Of a stretch of DNA of 64,000 nt, positions 17,644-27,073 are shown piece by piece. Position numbers and translations under genes: made by a program. The DNA comes from Pseudomonas sp. MYb327 (GTDB lineage Bacteria > Pseudomonadota > Gammaproteobacteria > Pseudomonadales > Pseudomonadaceae): assembly GCF_040438925.1 (NCBI RefSeq), contig NZ_CP159258.1, positions 62,001 to 126,000 on the forward strand, read 5' to 3'. Numbering within the stretch: the stretch's first letter is position 1; each line of letters begins with the position of its first letter. Below the pieces are notes generated by a model. The model saw only the letters and a program-made list of their open reading frames with translations, did no database searches and was not told the origin of the DNA.

Positions 17644-19095
17644 TTACTGCGCGATAGTCTTCACCGAAACCCCACGCTCAATCGGCGTCGAGCGACCATA
17701 GATATCTTCAAACCGCTCGATATCGTCTTCACCCAGATAGCTACCCGACTGCACTTCGATGATTTCGAGTGGAATCTTGCCCGGGTTACGCAGGCGGTGC
17801 ACTGACGCAATCGGAATGTAGGTCGACTGGTTCTCGGTCAGCAGGAACACGTTCTCGTCACAGGTCACCTCGGCAGTGCCGCTGACCACGATCCAGTGTT
17901 CGGCACGGTGGTGGTGCATTTGCAGCGACAGGCACGCGCCTGGTTTGACCGAGATGTGTTTGACCTGGAAACGGCCGCCCATGTCCACCGAGTCGTAGGA
18001 GCCCCACGGACGATAGACTTCGCAGTGGTTCTGGGTTTCGCTGCGGCCCTGTTCGTTGAGGGTGTTGACCATCTGTTTCACGCCTTGGACCTTGTCCTTG
18101 TGGGCGATCATCATCGCGTCCTTGGTTTCGACGACCACGATGTTTTCCAGGCCGATCACCGACACCAGTTTGCCGTTGCCGTGGATCATGCAGTTGCGGC
18201 TGTCCTGGATGACCACGTCGCCCTTGGTGACGTTGCCATTGACGTCTTTTTCATTGACTTCCCACAGCGACGACCAGCAGCCGACATCGCTCCAACCGGC
18301 GGTCAGCGGTACGACGCAGGCGCGCTGGGTTTTTTCCATCACCGAGTAGTCGATGGAATTGTCCGGGCAGCAGGCAAAGGTAGCTTCGTCCAGGGTGACG
18401 CTGTCGGCATCCTGATGACTGCGTTCCAGGGTCAGCAGGCAGGTGTCATAAATGTCCGGATCGTGCTTTTTCAGCTCTTCGAGGAAACGGCTGGCGCGGA
18501 ACAGGAACATGCCGCTGTTCCAGAAATAGCCGCCAGACTGGACGTACTCGGTGGCGCGTTTGACGTCCGGTTTTTCCACGAAGTGCGAGACACGGCTGAC
18601 ACCTTCAGGCAGCAGCGAATCGTTGGTCGACTTGATGTAGCCGTAGCCGGTTTCCGGTTTGGTGGCCGGTACGCCGAACAGCACCATCTCGCCGTTTTCA
18701 GCCGCGACAGTGGCCAGGGCCAGGGCGCGTTGCAGGGCTTTCTGATCTTCCAGTACGTGGTCCGCCGGCAGCACCAGCATCAACTCGTCGCGACCTTCAT
18801 TGACCAGCATCATCGCGGTCAGGGCCACGGCCGGCGCGGTGTTGCGACCGAACGGTTCCATCAGGATGCGCTGGGTTTCCAGTTTGCGGGCCGCCAGTTG
18901 CTCGTTGACGATGAAACGGTGGTCTTTGTTGCAGACCACGATTGGCGTGTCCATGCCTTCGAACACCAGGCGTTCCAGGGTCTGCTGGAACAGGGTGTGT
19001 TCGCCGGTCAGGGCCAGGAATTGCTTGGGGAATTGTTTGCGCGAAAGCGGCCAAAGACGTGAGCCGCTACCACCGGAAAGGATGACTGGAATCAT
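17644..19095 (-). CDS. algA: AlgA, mannose-1-phosphate guanylyltransferase / mannose-6-phosphate isomerase
   Basis: Bifunctional cytoplasmic enzyme of 483 residues that makes mannose-6-phosphate from fructose-6-phosphate and later GDP-mannose from mannose-1-phosphate, feeding AlgD. The N-terminal nucleotidyltransferase domain carries the GTP-binding pyrophosphorylase motif LSGGSGSRLWPLSRKQFPKQ and FVEKPD. The C-terminal cupin-type isomerase domain (about 350-483) carries RPWGSYDSVDMGGRFQVK and the metal-ligand text LQMHHHRAEHW. It is the last gene of the alginate operon, as in P. aeruginosa, separated from algF by a REP element and followed by a bidirectional terminator. Confidence 0.97.
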   Translation of the reverse strand: MIPVILSGGSGSRLWPLSRKQFPKQFLALTGEHTLFQQTLERLVFEGMDTPIVVCNKDHRFIVNEQLAARKLETQRILMEPFGRNTAPAVALTAMMLVNEGRDELMLVLPADHVLEDQKALQRALALATVAAENGEMVLFGVPATKPETGYGYIKSTNDSLLPEGVSRVSHFVEKPDVKRATEYVQSGGYFWNSGMFLFRASRFLEELKKHDPDIYDTCLLTLERSHQDADSVTLDEATFACCPDNSIDYSVMEKTQRACVVPLTAGWSDVGCWSSLWEVNEKDVNGNVTKGDVVIQDSRNCMIHGNGKLVSVIGLENIVVVETKDAMMIAHKDKVQGVKQMVNTLNEQGRSETQNHCEVYRPWGSYDSVDMGGRFQVKHISVKPGACLSLQMHHHRAEHWIVVSGTAEVTCDENVFLLTENQSTYIPIASVHRLRNPGKIPLEIIEVQSGSYLGEDDIERFEDIYGRSTPIERGVSVKTIAQ

Positions 19096-19130
19096 GGTGT
19101 TACTCCTTGAAATTCGTTTGGTTAGGCCTT

Positions 19131-19216
19131 TGTGGGAGCTAGCCTGCTAGCGATGGCATCACCTCGGTACAGCGTAAAACCGAGTGGCCTGCATCGCCGG
19201 CAGGCCGGCTCCCACA
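19131..19216. repeat. REP palindrome in the algF-algA gap
   Basis: Arms tgtgggagctagcctgctag and gccggcaggccggctcccaca, somewhat diverged from each other. It lies within the alginate operon transcript between algF and algA and could alter the relative level of algA. Confidence 0.82.
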
Positions 19217-19243
19217 GAGAGCCGGGGCAGTTCGGGAAATTAA

Positions 19244-19900
19244 TTAGCGCGTCGATACCGGGCGTTTTACCCAGACCGGCGACAGGCTGCTGCCGTTACC
19301 GGTGACGTACAGCACGGCGGCTTCACCGCGTTCCAGCGCGACCGGTTTCACGTCGCCGACTTTCTTGTCACCATCGTATAGCGCCAGGCTGACTTTCACC
19401 GGGTTGATTTCACGTTCGCCACGGCCCTTGGCGGCCACGTTCGGCACCACGTCAGTCTTGCCGTCGGCGGTTTTCAGGGTCAGTGCCTTGTCGCTGAGGT
19501 TCTGCACGCGGACCAGGGACTTCTGCTTGTTCTTGAACGGCGGCTCTTCAATCAGTTGCGGCGCGCCGCTGGCGTTGTTGACCAGGGTGTAATAGTGGTC
19601 GCCGGCCAGCTTCACCGGCAGGGTCTGGCTGCCGACCTTGGCGCTGTAGTCGCCACCCGGCATGAAGCTGAAGTCACTGCTGGACAGCGGCGCGACGTCG
19701 GCCAGGTTGGTGCTGCCAACGGTGGCGCTGACTTCGGAGTTGCCGGCGTTATAGATACGCACGAAGGTCGAGCCTTTCGGAGCAGTCGGACCGTACAGCG
19801 CGGCGTCGCCACCGGCGAATGCCTGCATCGAAAGCACACTCATACCAGCAACGAGGGCGAAGGTCTTGGCGAGACGACGAGGAGTAGTCGTGAAAGTCAT
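19244..19900 (-). CDS. algF: AlgF, alginate O-acetylation periplasmic protein
   Basis: Periplasmic protein of 218 residues needed for O-acetylation of alginate together with AlgI and AlgJ. It has a cleavable signal peptide (LAKTFALVAGMSVLSMQAFAGG) and the family text ALYGPTAPKGSTFVRIYNAG, then two beta-rich segments (e.g. LVRVQNLSDKALTLKTADGK). Position directly after algJ (leftward) and length match the Pseudomonas gene. Its biochemical role is a scaffold or acetyl relay in the acetylation complex by family knowledge; no catalytic motif is visible. Confidence 0.95.
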   Translation of the reverse strand: MTFTTTPRRLAKTFALVAGMSVLSMQAFAGGDAALYGPTAPKGSTFVRIYNAGNSEVSATVGSTNLADVAPLSSSDFSFMPGGDYSAKVGSQTLPVKLAGDHYYTLVNNASGAPQLIEEPPFKNKQKSLVRVQNLSDKALTLKTADGKTDVVPNVAAKGRGEREINPVKVSLALYDGDKKVGDVKPVALERGEAAVLYVTGNGSSLSPVWVKRPVSTR

Positions 19901-19917
19901 GGTAGTACCTCTCTCTT

Positions 19918-21093
19918 TCAGTTTTGCGCCCGGTCGGGCGTCTCGGATTTAGCGTTGATTGCTACGTTTTGTTGGCGGGCGCCGGCTTGTTTAAGCTCTG
20001 CGACCCACTGCGGGTCGGCGTCGCCGATTTCGTTGTTCACAGGCAGATATCGTTCAGGGAACTCCCAGATCAGCACTTGTGGCGGGCTGTTCTTGAAAGC
20101 GTCACTTTTCAGGTAGCTGAGCATCGGCAGAATCGGGCCGTGGCCGTCTTCGGCGTAATTGACCACGTCGCTGCGCAGGGCTTGTTTGAGTGCGCCGACG
20201 AAGTTCCAGTTGGGGTTGGCGCTGTAGCTGGTGCCGATCAGCGCAACGGGTACTTCGGTGTTGGCGAACAGTGCGTCGTCACCGGCCGGCTGGTCTTCAG
20301 CCGCCACGGTGTTGCGTTTCTGCAATGGCTCTTGCGCCGGCATCAGGTTTTCGAACAGCGGGTCCAGCGGCAGGAACAGACGCAGGTCGCCCTTGTGCGT
20401 GACTTTCTCCGCAGGCTCGGTGACGAAGTTTTGCGGGTCACCGCTCAGCGGGAATTTGTCGGCAATGGTCTTGGCCAGGCGGTTGGCGGCGATTTCGGCA
20501 CCTTCCGGAGTCCAATGGGTGTCGGTGCGCAGGAACACTTGCTTGCCGTTGTTCTTGGCGGCTTGCAACGGGCCGAGCAGGTCAGGCGCAGGGATCCGGT
20601 CTGCCGCCAGGCGCTTGTGGAAGTCCTGGTAGAGGTTGGCGTGGATGCTGGCCGGTTTAACCTCGCCGAGGTGTTCCGGGTACAGGCGCACCTTGGCCGG
20701 AACCACCGCCATCACCAGTTGCACGCCTTTCTCTTTCAGGGTCTGGCGCACGCCTTCGACCAGCGCGTAGTTGCCTTGCAGGTTCAGCTCTTCGTTGACG
20801 ATCGGGTGGAATTCTTCATCGCTGTACAACCACTGGTCGCGACCGAGCACAACGCCCGGACGACCTTCGTTGAACAGTTTGAAATCCAGCGCCGCCCAGA
20901 GGTTGGTGCCCAGGCGCTTGATCGGAAACTCTTCGTCGTAGTGCGTCTCCACAGCCTTGGTCCAGCGACCGTTGAGCACCGTCGCATCAGCGTTGGTGCT
21001 GAAACCGAGGAAGCTGCGAACCGACCACAGGCCCAGGGCCAGCAGGGTCACCAGGAACAAGGCGATGTAGAAGATGCGTAATGAGCGGGTCAT
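19918..21093 (-). CDS. algJ: AlgJ, alginate O-acetyltransferase (SGNH-like)
   Basis: Periplasmic, membrane-anchored protein of 391 residues acting with AlgI in alginate acetylation. The N-terminal helix IFYIALFLVTLLALGLWSV is an uncleaved anchor. The SGNH-type catalytic pieces are visible: DTHWTPEGAE (Asp-x-His) and GTSYSAN (Ser). It shares this arrangement with AlgX in the same operon. It ends 17 bases before the algF start and begins 11 bases after algI, consistent with a tight acetylation module algI-algJ-algF. Confidence 0.95.
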   Translation of the reverse strand: MTRSLRIFYIALFLVTLLALGLWSVRSFLGFSTNADATVLNGRWTKAVETHYDEEFPIKRLGTNLWAALDFKLFNEGRPGVVLGRDQWLYSDEEFHPIVNEELNLQGNYALVEGVRQTLKEKGVQLVMAVVPAKVRLYPEHLGEVKPASIHANLYQDFHKRLAADRIPAPDLLGPLQAAKNNGKQVFLRTDTHWTPEGAEIAANRLAKTIADKFPLSGDPQNFVTEPAEKVTHKGDLRLFLPLDPLFENLMPAQEPLQKRNTVAAEDQPAGDDALFANTEVPVALIGTSYSANPNWNFVGALKQALRSDVVNYAEDGHGPILPMLSYLKSDAFKNSPPQVLIWEFPERYLPVNNEIGDADPQWVAELKQAGARQQNVAINAKSETPDRAQN

Positions 21094-21104
21094 GGTCAGA
21101 TCCC

Positions 21105-22670
21105 TCAGAACTGGAAGTAAAGGAACGGCGAGAAGCTTTGCGCCGAGAGTTTGAGAATCGAGGCGATGAACAGCAGCAGTACCAGCGCACGCATTGCGTA
21201 GCGCGACCAGTCAGCAGTCCAGTAAGCCGGTTGCACCTGAGCGTCGACGCCAACGGTGTAGCCAGGCTGATGGATGTTCGCCGGGTTATCCCCAGGCGCT
21301 GCCTTGATCAGGCCCGGTTCGCTGGCGGCCGGGCCGTCGCTGTCGACGTTCACGGCAGGTTTGGTCTTCGCTGGCGGCTGATTGGTGTAGAAGTCGCGCA
21401 GGCCGAAGAACGCCAGGGTCACGTAAGCCACGATCAGCGTTGCCACTTGCAGGCCGGTCAGGCTGGCCTGGTTGAGTTCCGACAGCGACCAGTCGCCGAA
21501 GCTGAACATCGCGCCGTACATGCGACCGGCAACGTGCAGGTTTTCCGCACGGAAGATCACCCAGCCCATCACCACCAGCAGGAAGGTCAATGCCCAGCGG
21601 ATCGGGTTGATGCTGCGTGGCGAAGTGTTCAGGCCCAGCGCTTTTTCAATCGCCAGCCACATGCCGTGCCACGCACCCCAGACGATGTAGGTGATGTTCG
21701 CGCCGTGCCACAGACCACCGAGCAGCATGGTCAGGAACAGGTTGCGATAGGTCATCAGTGTGCCTTTACGGTTACCGCCGAGCGTGATGTACAGATAGTC
21801 ACGCAGCCAGGTCGACAGGCTGATGTGCCAGCGACGCCAGAACTCGGTGATCGACTGGCTGATGTACGGCTGCTTGAAGTTTTCCATGAAGCGGAAACCC
21901 ATCATCAAGCCCAGGCCGATGGCCATGTCGCTGTAGCCGGAGAAGTCGAAATACAGCTGCGCGGTGTACGCCAGCGCGCCGAGCCAGGCATCGCCCGTGG
22001 TCGGGTTTTGCAGGGCAAAGCAATGGTCGGCCACCACCGCGAGGGTGTCGGCGATGAAGACCTTCTTGATGAAACCCTGCATGAACCGCGTGCAGCCCTC
22101 GGAGAATTTGTCGAGGGTGTGGGTGCGGTTGTTGAACTGGTCGGCGAGGTCGCGGAAACGCAACACCGGGCCGGCAATCAAGTGCGGGAAGATCGCCACG
22201 AACGCCGCAAAGTCGATCAGGTTGCGGGTCGCCGGAGTGTCGCCACGGTAGACATCGATGATGTAGCTGATGGACTCGAAGATGTAGAACGAGATGCCGA
22301 TCGGCAACAGCACGTGGGTCAGGATGAACGGCGAAAGGCCCACCGACGTCATCATCGCGTTGATGCTGTCGACGCCGAAGTTGGCGTACTTGAAGTAGCC
22401 GAGGATGCACAGGTCGACGGCCACGCCGAGCAACAGCCAGCGCTGGGCCGGTTTGGTCCGCACACCGGCGGCACCGACTTTGAGGCCGATCCAGTAGTTC
22501 CACAGCGTGACCGCCGCGAACAGTGCGAGAAAGTCCACACGCCACCAGGCGTAGAACACGTAGCTGGCGATCAGCAGCAGCAAGTTGCGATAGCGTTGCC
22601 CGCTCAGGTAGTACAAGCCGAGAAAGATCGGCAAGAACAGAAACAGGAACACGTTGGATGAAAATACCAT
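21105..22670 (-). CDS. algI: AlgI, MBOAT-family alginate O-acetylase
   Basis: Polytopic inner-membrane protein of 521 residues, thought to bring the acetyl group across the membrane for AlgJ/AlgX. It starts MVFSSNVFLFLFLPIFLGLY, exactly as in known AlgI, with GGAGA about 9 bases before ATG 22670; an in-frame upstream start adds only 9 unrelated residues. The MBOAT signature with the presumed catalytic His is LGGLWHGANITYIVWGAWHG (about 320-340), preceded by QSITEFWRRWHISLSTWLRD. The C-terminal ~60 residues are Pro/Ala-rich before a last membrane helix. Confidence 0.96.
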   Translation of the reverse strand: MVFSSNVFLFLFLPIFLGLYYLSGQRYRNLLLLIASYVFYAWWRVDFLALFAAVTLWNYWIGLKVGAAGVRTKPAQRWLLLGVAVDLCILGYFKYANFGVDSINAMMTSVGLSPFILTHVLLPIGISFYIFESISYIIDVYRGDTPATRNLIDFAAFVAIFPHLIAGPVLRFRDLADQFNNRTHTLDKFSEGCTRFMQGFIKKVFIADTLAVVADHCFALQNPTTGDAWLGALAYTAQLYFDFSGYSDMAIGLGLMMGFRFMENFKQPYISQSITEFWRRWHISLSTWLRDYLYITLGGNRKGTLMTYRNLFLTMLLGGLWHGANITYIVWGAWHGMWLAIEKALGLNTSPRSINPIRWALTFLLVVMGWVIFRAENLHVAGRMYGAMFSFGDWSLSELNQASLTGLQVATLIVAYVTLAFFGLRDFYTNQPPAKTKPAVNVDSDGPAASEPGLIKAAPGDNPANIHQPGYTVGVDAQVQPAYWTADWSRYAMRALVLLLFIASILKLSAQSFSPFLYFQF

Positions 22671-22771
22671 CCCGATCTCTCCATGTTTAACCAACATTCA
22701 AGGGCCAACGGCCCCCCCAAACCCCCCATCCAAAACCGGGGGGATGTATTGCATTCAAAACCGCCGCGATC

Positions 22772-22864
22772 CCTGTAGGAGCTGGCTTGCCAGCGATGGC
22801 GTCGGCACATCCGAGAAAGATGTCGACCGACCCACCGCATCGCTGGCAAGCCAGCTCCTACAGG
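22772..22864. repeat. REP palindrome in the algL-algI gap
   Basis: Near-perfect arms cctgtaggagctggcttgcc and complement within the 207-base gap between algL and algI. It separates the export and modification genes from the acetylation module in the transcript. Confidence 0.9.
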
Positions 22865-22877
22865 GGAGTGCGTTGTC

Positions 22878-23990
22878 TTAAGAACCCTTGCCCTTTTCAT
22901 TGGCCGGGTCGTAGACCTTGGTCAGGTCGCCGCCGAGGCGGAAGGTCTTGAACGGCTGCATGTCGTGCTTCTTCTCCAGCACATCCGGCGTGCAGGTGTA
23001 GAGGGTGCAGAACGGTTCGAGCCAGGCGAATTTCGAGTCGACCTTGAGGTCGGTCATGTCCTGTTTCTTGCCGTTCTTTTCCTCGAATTCGTCCGGATCT
23101 TTCACCCCGGCGAGTACACGATCACCCAGGCGTTTCAGCGCGCTGTTGTTTTCCTGTCGCAGGTCCACGCCATTGACCTGAGCGAAACTGGCGATCATCG
23201 CCAGCGGTGGCAGGGCGTAGTTGTGATAGGCGAGGGCGCGTTGCTGGCGCTTGAGTTCGTTCGGCAGGTAGCCGTCCGCATCGACCTGATTGGCGCCGAC
23301 CTTGTATTCCTTCACGGCCCAGTCAAACAGGTCGCGGCGGTTGGTGGCGACGGACGTTGCCATCACCGACCAGGCAGCCCAGTACGAGTGGTTGTTGGTT
23401 TTTTCCAGCGGCAGGTTGTCCCAGTCGCTGACCACCTGATCGGCCATTTTGCTGAACCAGGCTTCGATCAGCTGCGATTCTTGCTGATGGTTGGCCAGCG
23501 GATGGGAGTCGGAAAACTTCAGGCGAATGTACGAAGACGCCATGCTGCCCAACGCCCATTTGCGCATGGACTTGCCGGTGTGGTTGAAGTCCTTGGACAT
23601 CAATGCATCGGCCTTGGCCCACGCTGTCAGCCAATTGAGCGTGCACTCCAGTTGTTCCGGACGACCGTCACGCATGAACTGCATCACACGCTTGCTGGTG
23701 CCGCGCTCGATCTTGGTGATGTCGGCGGTGCTGTCGCGGAAGGCTTTTTCCGACTGCACGTTCAGGGTCGAGCGCGCCTTGTCCGAACCTTCGTACTTGC
23801 TGCGAAATTGCAGCGAGCCGGTGTACGGCGCTGGCATGGCATCGCAGCCTTCACTCTTGTCGCCGGTTTTGACTTTCTCGATCGGCGCAAAGTAACCCTG
23901 TGGCGGGCGCAATGGCGCTGCGGCCTGGGTAGCACCGGCGAACATCGCCAGGCTCAAAAGCGTCAGTGTTGCAAGTTTCGGATTGCGCAT
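22878..23990 (-). CDS. algL: AlgL, periplasmic alginate lyase
   Basis: Poly-mannuronate lyase of 370 residues that clears misdirected alginate from the periplasm. Signal peptide [20 protein letters not shown], then the PL5 family text [34 protein letters not shown], and the catalytic region [16 protein letters not shown] (Asn/His) plus [21 protein letters not shown] beginning with the Arg and Tyr residues. ATG 23990 has GAGG about 10 bases upstream. A second ATG at 24002, overlapping the algX stop, is possible and adds 4 residues. Confidence 0.97.
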   Translation of the reverse strand: MRNPKLATLTLLSLAMFAGATQAAAPLRPPQGYFAPIEKVKTGDKSEGCDAMPAPYTGSLQFRSKYEGSDKARSTLNVQSEKAFRDSTADITKIERGTSKRVMQFMRDGRPEQLECTLNWLTAWAKADALMSKDFNHTGKSMRKWALGSMASSYIRLKFSDSHPLANHQQESQLIEAWFSKMADQVVSDWDNLPLEKTNNHSYWAAWSVMATSVATNRRDLFDWAVKEYKVGANQVDADGYLPNELKRQQRALAYHNYALPPLAMIASFAQVNGVDLRQENNSALKRLGDRVLAGVKDPDEFEEKNGKKQDMTDLKVDSKFAWLEPFCTLYTCTPDVLEKKHDMQPFKTFRLGGDLTKVYDPANEKGKGS

Positions 23991-23998
23991 AGCAGACC

Positions 23999-25450
23999 TC
24001 ATTGCCCGGCCGAAGCGGTACGTTGCTCCGCGCCCGGGAATACGTTGCGTTTGCAGATTTTCGCTTCGACTTTTAGTGGCGCAGCGTCGGTTTTTTCCGG
24101 GCCCTGGATTTCGACGGCCAGCAGATTCTGCGAGGCCCAGTCTTCGTCCGTGCGCAACTCGAAGGCGAAACGTCCGTCAGTGTCGGAGGTTTCCGGTTTG
24201 TCGATCTTGATGTCCTCGTGGCGCCCGTTCATGTACCAGAGGGTGGCTTGCAAGGTTTTCACCGAGGTATCGGCGAAGCGGATGTCGACCTGGTGACTGG
24301 CGTTTTGCAGGTTCAGGTTTTTGCTGTTGACCATCAGTTCGTTCTTGCCCGGTTTCAATGTGGTGCTGCCGGACATCTGTGCATCCTTGCCTTCGCAACC
24401 GTTGTCCAGCAGCGCCATCATCTGGCGGTAGATGGTTTCCTGGTCGAGACGATAAAGCGGCGAGAATTCCCAGATGAGAATCTTCGGCGGCTTCTTCTGG
24501 AACTCTTCGCTGCCCAGGTACTGCAGCATCGAGCCTTCCAGGCCACCGCCGGGGAACGCCACGTTGAGAATGTCGGCGCCGATGGCCTCTTCGAGGAAAC
24601 CGGCGAAGTTGTAGTTCTTGCCACTGTGGCTGGTACCGACCAGGGTGATTTCCGGATTGCCGGAATCGCCGAACAGATCGCCATCGCCTGCTTCGCCTTT
24701 CGGCTCGGTGGTGAATTGATCCATGTACTGGATCGCGTAGCTGGTGCCACAGAGTTGACCGGCCATGTTGTGCAATGTTCCGGTCTTGCCCATGCGACCC
24801 GACTTATGGGTCTCGAATTCACGCTTGGGAATGTCTGCGAAGGCTGGAATCTGCTTGACCTTTTCGGCGACGATTTTCGCTGTGCGCTGGGCGCCGTACG
24901 GCGTCCAGTGTTGGTCGCCACGGAAGTAGAAGTCGTGGGCAGGCAGGGTGTCGGGCAGCGACTCGTTGGTCAGCGGCGACAGGTCCGGCACCACGTAACC
25001 CATCTGCGCGAAACGGCCGAGCATGGTCTTGTAGTTCTTCAGTGCCTTGTCGAAATCGAAGCTGGCTTTTTCCGCCGGGTTCAACTTGTTGCGGTTCACC
25101 AGGCCACGGGTTGGCTGGTACACAACCACCAGTTCCACGCCTTTGCTCTTGAACGCATCGTGCAGTTGCTTCATGCGTTTGTAGCCGGCGGGGGTGGTGT
25201 CGAATTCGGTGCGCAAGTCTTCCTGGGTCCGGAACAACCAGTCGCCCTGCGCCTGCACCAGCGTGGTGAAGTTCTGCTGATAACGGGTGGTGTAGTTCTT
25301 CGCGTCGTGAGCCGCCGGGCACAGGCTGCAGCACGGTTCGGCAGAGAACTTGGGCGCCTGGACTTCATCCGCACGCGCGCCACTGCTGGCGGCGAGAATG
25401 CCGGCGGTCAGGGCCGACAGGCTGAGTAATTTGATCAAGTGTGGGTGCAT
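23999..25450 (-). CDS. algX: AlgX, alginate O-acetyltransferase and export complex protein
   Basis: Periplasmic protein of 483 residues that transfers acetyl groups to mannuronate and belongs to the secretion complex. Signal peptide [20 protein letters not shown]; a Cys-rich start of the mature chain (CCSLCPA). The SGNH-like hydrolase domain shows [10 protein letters not shown] (Asp-x-His) and [10 protein letters not shown] (nucleophile Ser). The C-terminal ~120 residues form the carbohydrate-binding module (from [13 protein letters not shown] onward). Stop codon overlaps the first possible algL start; algG lies 10 bases upstream. Confidence 0.96.
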   Translation of the reverse strand: MHPHLIKLLSLSALTAGILAASSGARADEVQAPKFSAEPCCSLCPAAHDAKNYTTRYQQNFTTLVQAQGDWLFRTQEDLRTEFDTTPAGYKRMKQLHDAFKSKGVELVVVYQPTRGLVNRNKLNPAEKASFDFDKALKNYKTMLGRFAQMGYVVPDLSPLTNESLPDTLPAHDFYFRGDQHWTPYGAQRTAKIVAEKVKQIPAFADIPKREFETHKSGRMGKTGTLHNMAGQLCGTSYAIQYMDQFTTEPKGEAGDGDLFGDSGNPEITLVGTSHSGKNYNFAGFLEEAIGADILNVAFPGGGLEGSMLQYLGSEEFQKKPPKILIWEFSPLYRLDQETIYRQMMALLDNGCEGKDAQMSGSTTLKPGKNELMVNSKNLNLQNASHQVDIRFADTSVKTLQATLWYMNGRHEDIKIDKPETSDTDGRFAFELRTDEDWASQNLLAVEIQGPEKTDAAPLKVEAKICKRNVFPGAEQRTASAGQ

Positions 25451-25460
25451 AAAATTATCC

Positions 25461-27047
25461 TCAGTCCCGCATTTCGGTCTGGCGTTCGACAGGGTCGATC
25501 AGCACGGCTTTCTGCTGGCGCACCAGCAGGTCGAGAATTTCATCCTGGCGCTCGCCGAGAATCCCCGAGAAGCTGATGCCACTGGATTTGGTCGGGGCGA
25601 GCATGGACACGCGATACAACTCGACGCTCAGCGGCGAGTCGATGGACAGCGGGCCGCTGCCGTTGGCCGCCAGTTCACCGCCCACCACGATCAGCGACAC
25701 CTGGGCGTCGAACGGGTCGAGCTTGATGTCGCGGTCGGTGTTGGTCAGGTCCTTGATGTGGCCGTAGACGCCGGTCAGGCCATTGGCCATGGCGACGTTT
25801 TCGTAGAGGCGAATGTTCACGCTGTTACGAATGCGGATGCCGTGACGACGGTTGCTGATCACCTTGTTGCCCCACAGCAGGTTGTCGGCACTCTCGTAGA
25901 GGGTGATGCCGTCGGTGTGGTTCTGGTAGATCTCGTTGTGGGCAATGATGTTGTTGACGCTGTTACGGTCGATCACCAGGCCCGACAACTTGTTGTCGTA
26001 GCTGCGGTTGTTGAAGATGAAGCTGTCGTTGACCTCACGGGAAATAATGATCCCGTGCTTCTTCTTGGTCCCGTACACCGTGTTGTCGGCGATGATCAAA
26101 CCGTGGGAACGGTCGTGCGGGTCGATACCGTAGACGATGTTGTCTTTGTAGGTGTTGCCCTTGACCACGAAGTCGCGGGTTTCGTAGCAGTAGAAGCCGT
26201 ACCACATGTCCGAGAATTCGGAACCGACGATCCAGCCGCTCGGTTCAGGACGCTTGAGCACCTTGGCCATGTTCGGCGTGTATTGGGAAATACTCACGCC
26301 GTAGGACTTACTGTTGGCGTAGCCGAAACTGGCGATTTTGCTGTTGGCGATGTAGGTCTCGGTGCCGCCCCAGGACAACAGGAACGGACGGAATTCCTTC
26401 GGCGACTTGAAGGCCGCCGGGCCGTTTACCTTCTCGCTCCAGCCCGTGATCTTGGTATCACGCACAAACAACTGGCCGTCGTTGACCAGGAACGAACCGG
26501 CCTCTTGGGACAGGCGCAATTCCTCGGTCTGCTTGTCGATTTCCAGAATGCCGTGGCGACCGACCACGATCGGCAGTTTCGCCAGGAACACACCCGGCGA
26601 GGTTTCGCTGAAGTACTGCTTGGGCAGCTTCTTGGCCAGGTCCTTGAGGTTCATGTAGCCGTCGTCGACGAAGATCGCCTGCGGGATGCCGTGCTGGCGC
26701 ACCACCCATTCGGCCATCTTGTTGTCGCCGCCGATGAAGTCCTTCAAGGCGTCTTCCTGCATCATCCGGCGCACGCTGATTTTACCGGCCTTGCTGCGCA
26801 CGACTTTCGCGGCGATGGCTTCGGCGGTGTAGCCGGAAACGTCCGGCAGCTTCGGCGTGGCCAGTTCCAGCGGCGCGGTCGGTGCGCTGCTGACGGTGTA
26901 GGTCTTGGCTTGTTGCAGTTCTTTGGCCACGGTGGCCGGCTTGCCTGGTTGAGGCTCCGCCGGCTCCACATTGGCGAAGGCAGCCGCACTCGCCAGCAGC
27001 ATCGCGCCGGCCAGCAAGGTCAAAGAACCTTTCTTGGCACTGTTCAT
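25461..27047 (-). CDS. algG: AlgG, mannuronan C5-epimerase
   Basis: Periplasmic epimerase of 528 residues converting mannuronate to guluronate in the polymer and guarding it during export. Signal peptide LTLLAGAMLLASAAAFA; a right-handed beta-helix of CASH/PbH1 repeats follows (e.g. NDSFIFNNRSYDNKLSGLVI, HNEIYQNHTDGITLYESADN). The catalytic DPHD motif is present in IDPHDRSHG. ATG 27047 has a GGGAG site 8-9 bases upstream; a longer frame adds 9 residues but no signal features. It lies 26 bases after algE. Confidence 0.97.
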   Translation of the reverse strand: MNSAKKGSLTLLAGAMLLASAAAFANVEPAEPQPGKPATVAKELQQAKTYTVSSAPTAPLELATPKLPDVSGYTAEAIAAKVVRSKAGKISVRRMMQEDALKDFIGGDNKMAEWVVRQHGIPQAIFVDDGYMNLKDLAKKLPKQYFSETSPGVFLAKLPIVVGRHGILEIDKQTEELRLSQEAGSFLVNDGQLFVRDTKITGWSEKVNGPAAFKSPKEFRPFLLSWGGTETYIANSKIASFGYANSKSYGVSISQYTPNMAKVLKRPEPSGWIVGSEFSDMWYGFYCYETRDFVVKGNTYKDNIVYGIDPHDRSHGLIIADNTVYGTKKKHGIIISREVNDSFIFNNRSYDNKLSGLVIDRNSVNNIIAHNEIYQNHTDGITLYESADNLLWGNKVISNRRHGIRIRNSVNIRLYENVAMANGLTGVYGHIKDLTNTDRDIKLDPFDAQVSLIVVGGELAANGSGPLSIDSPLSVELYRVSMLAPTKSSGISFSGILGERQDEILDLLVRQQKAVLIDPVERQTEMRD

Positions 27048-27073
27048 GTCGGGGACTCCCTTCGCAATGTGCA

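Noticed and set aside
21081..22661. 526-codon plus-strand frame opposite algI
   Set aside because: Antisense to algI; composition typical of a shadow frame and no ribosome-binding site.
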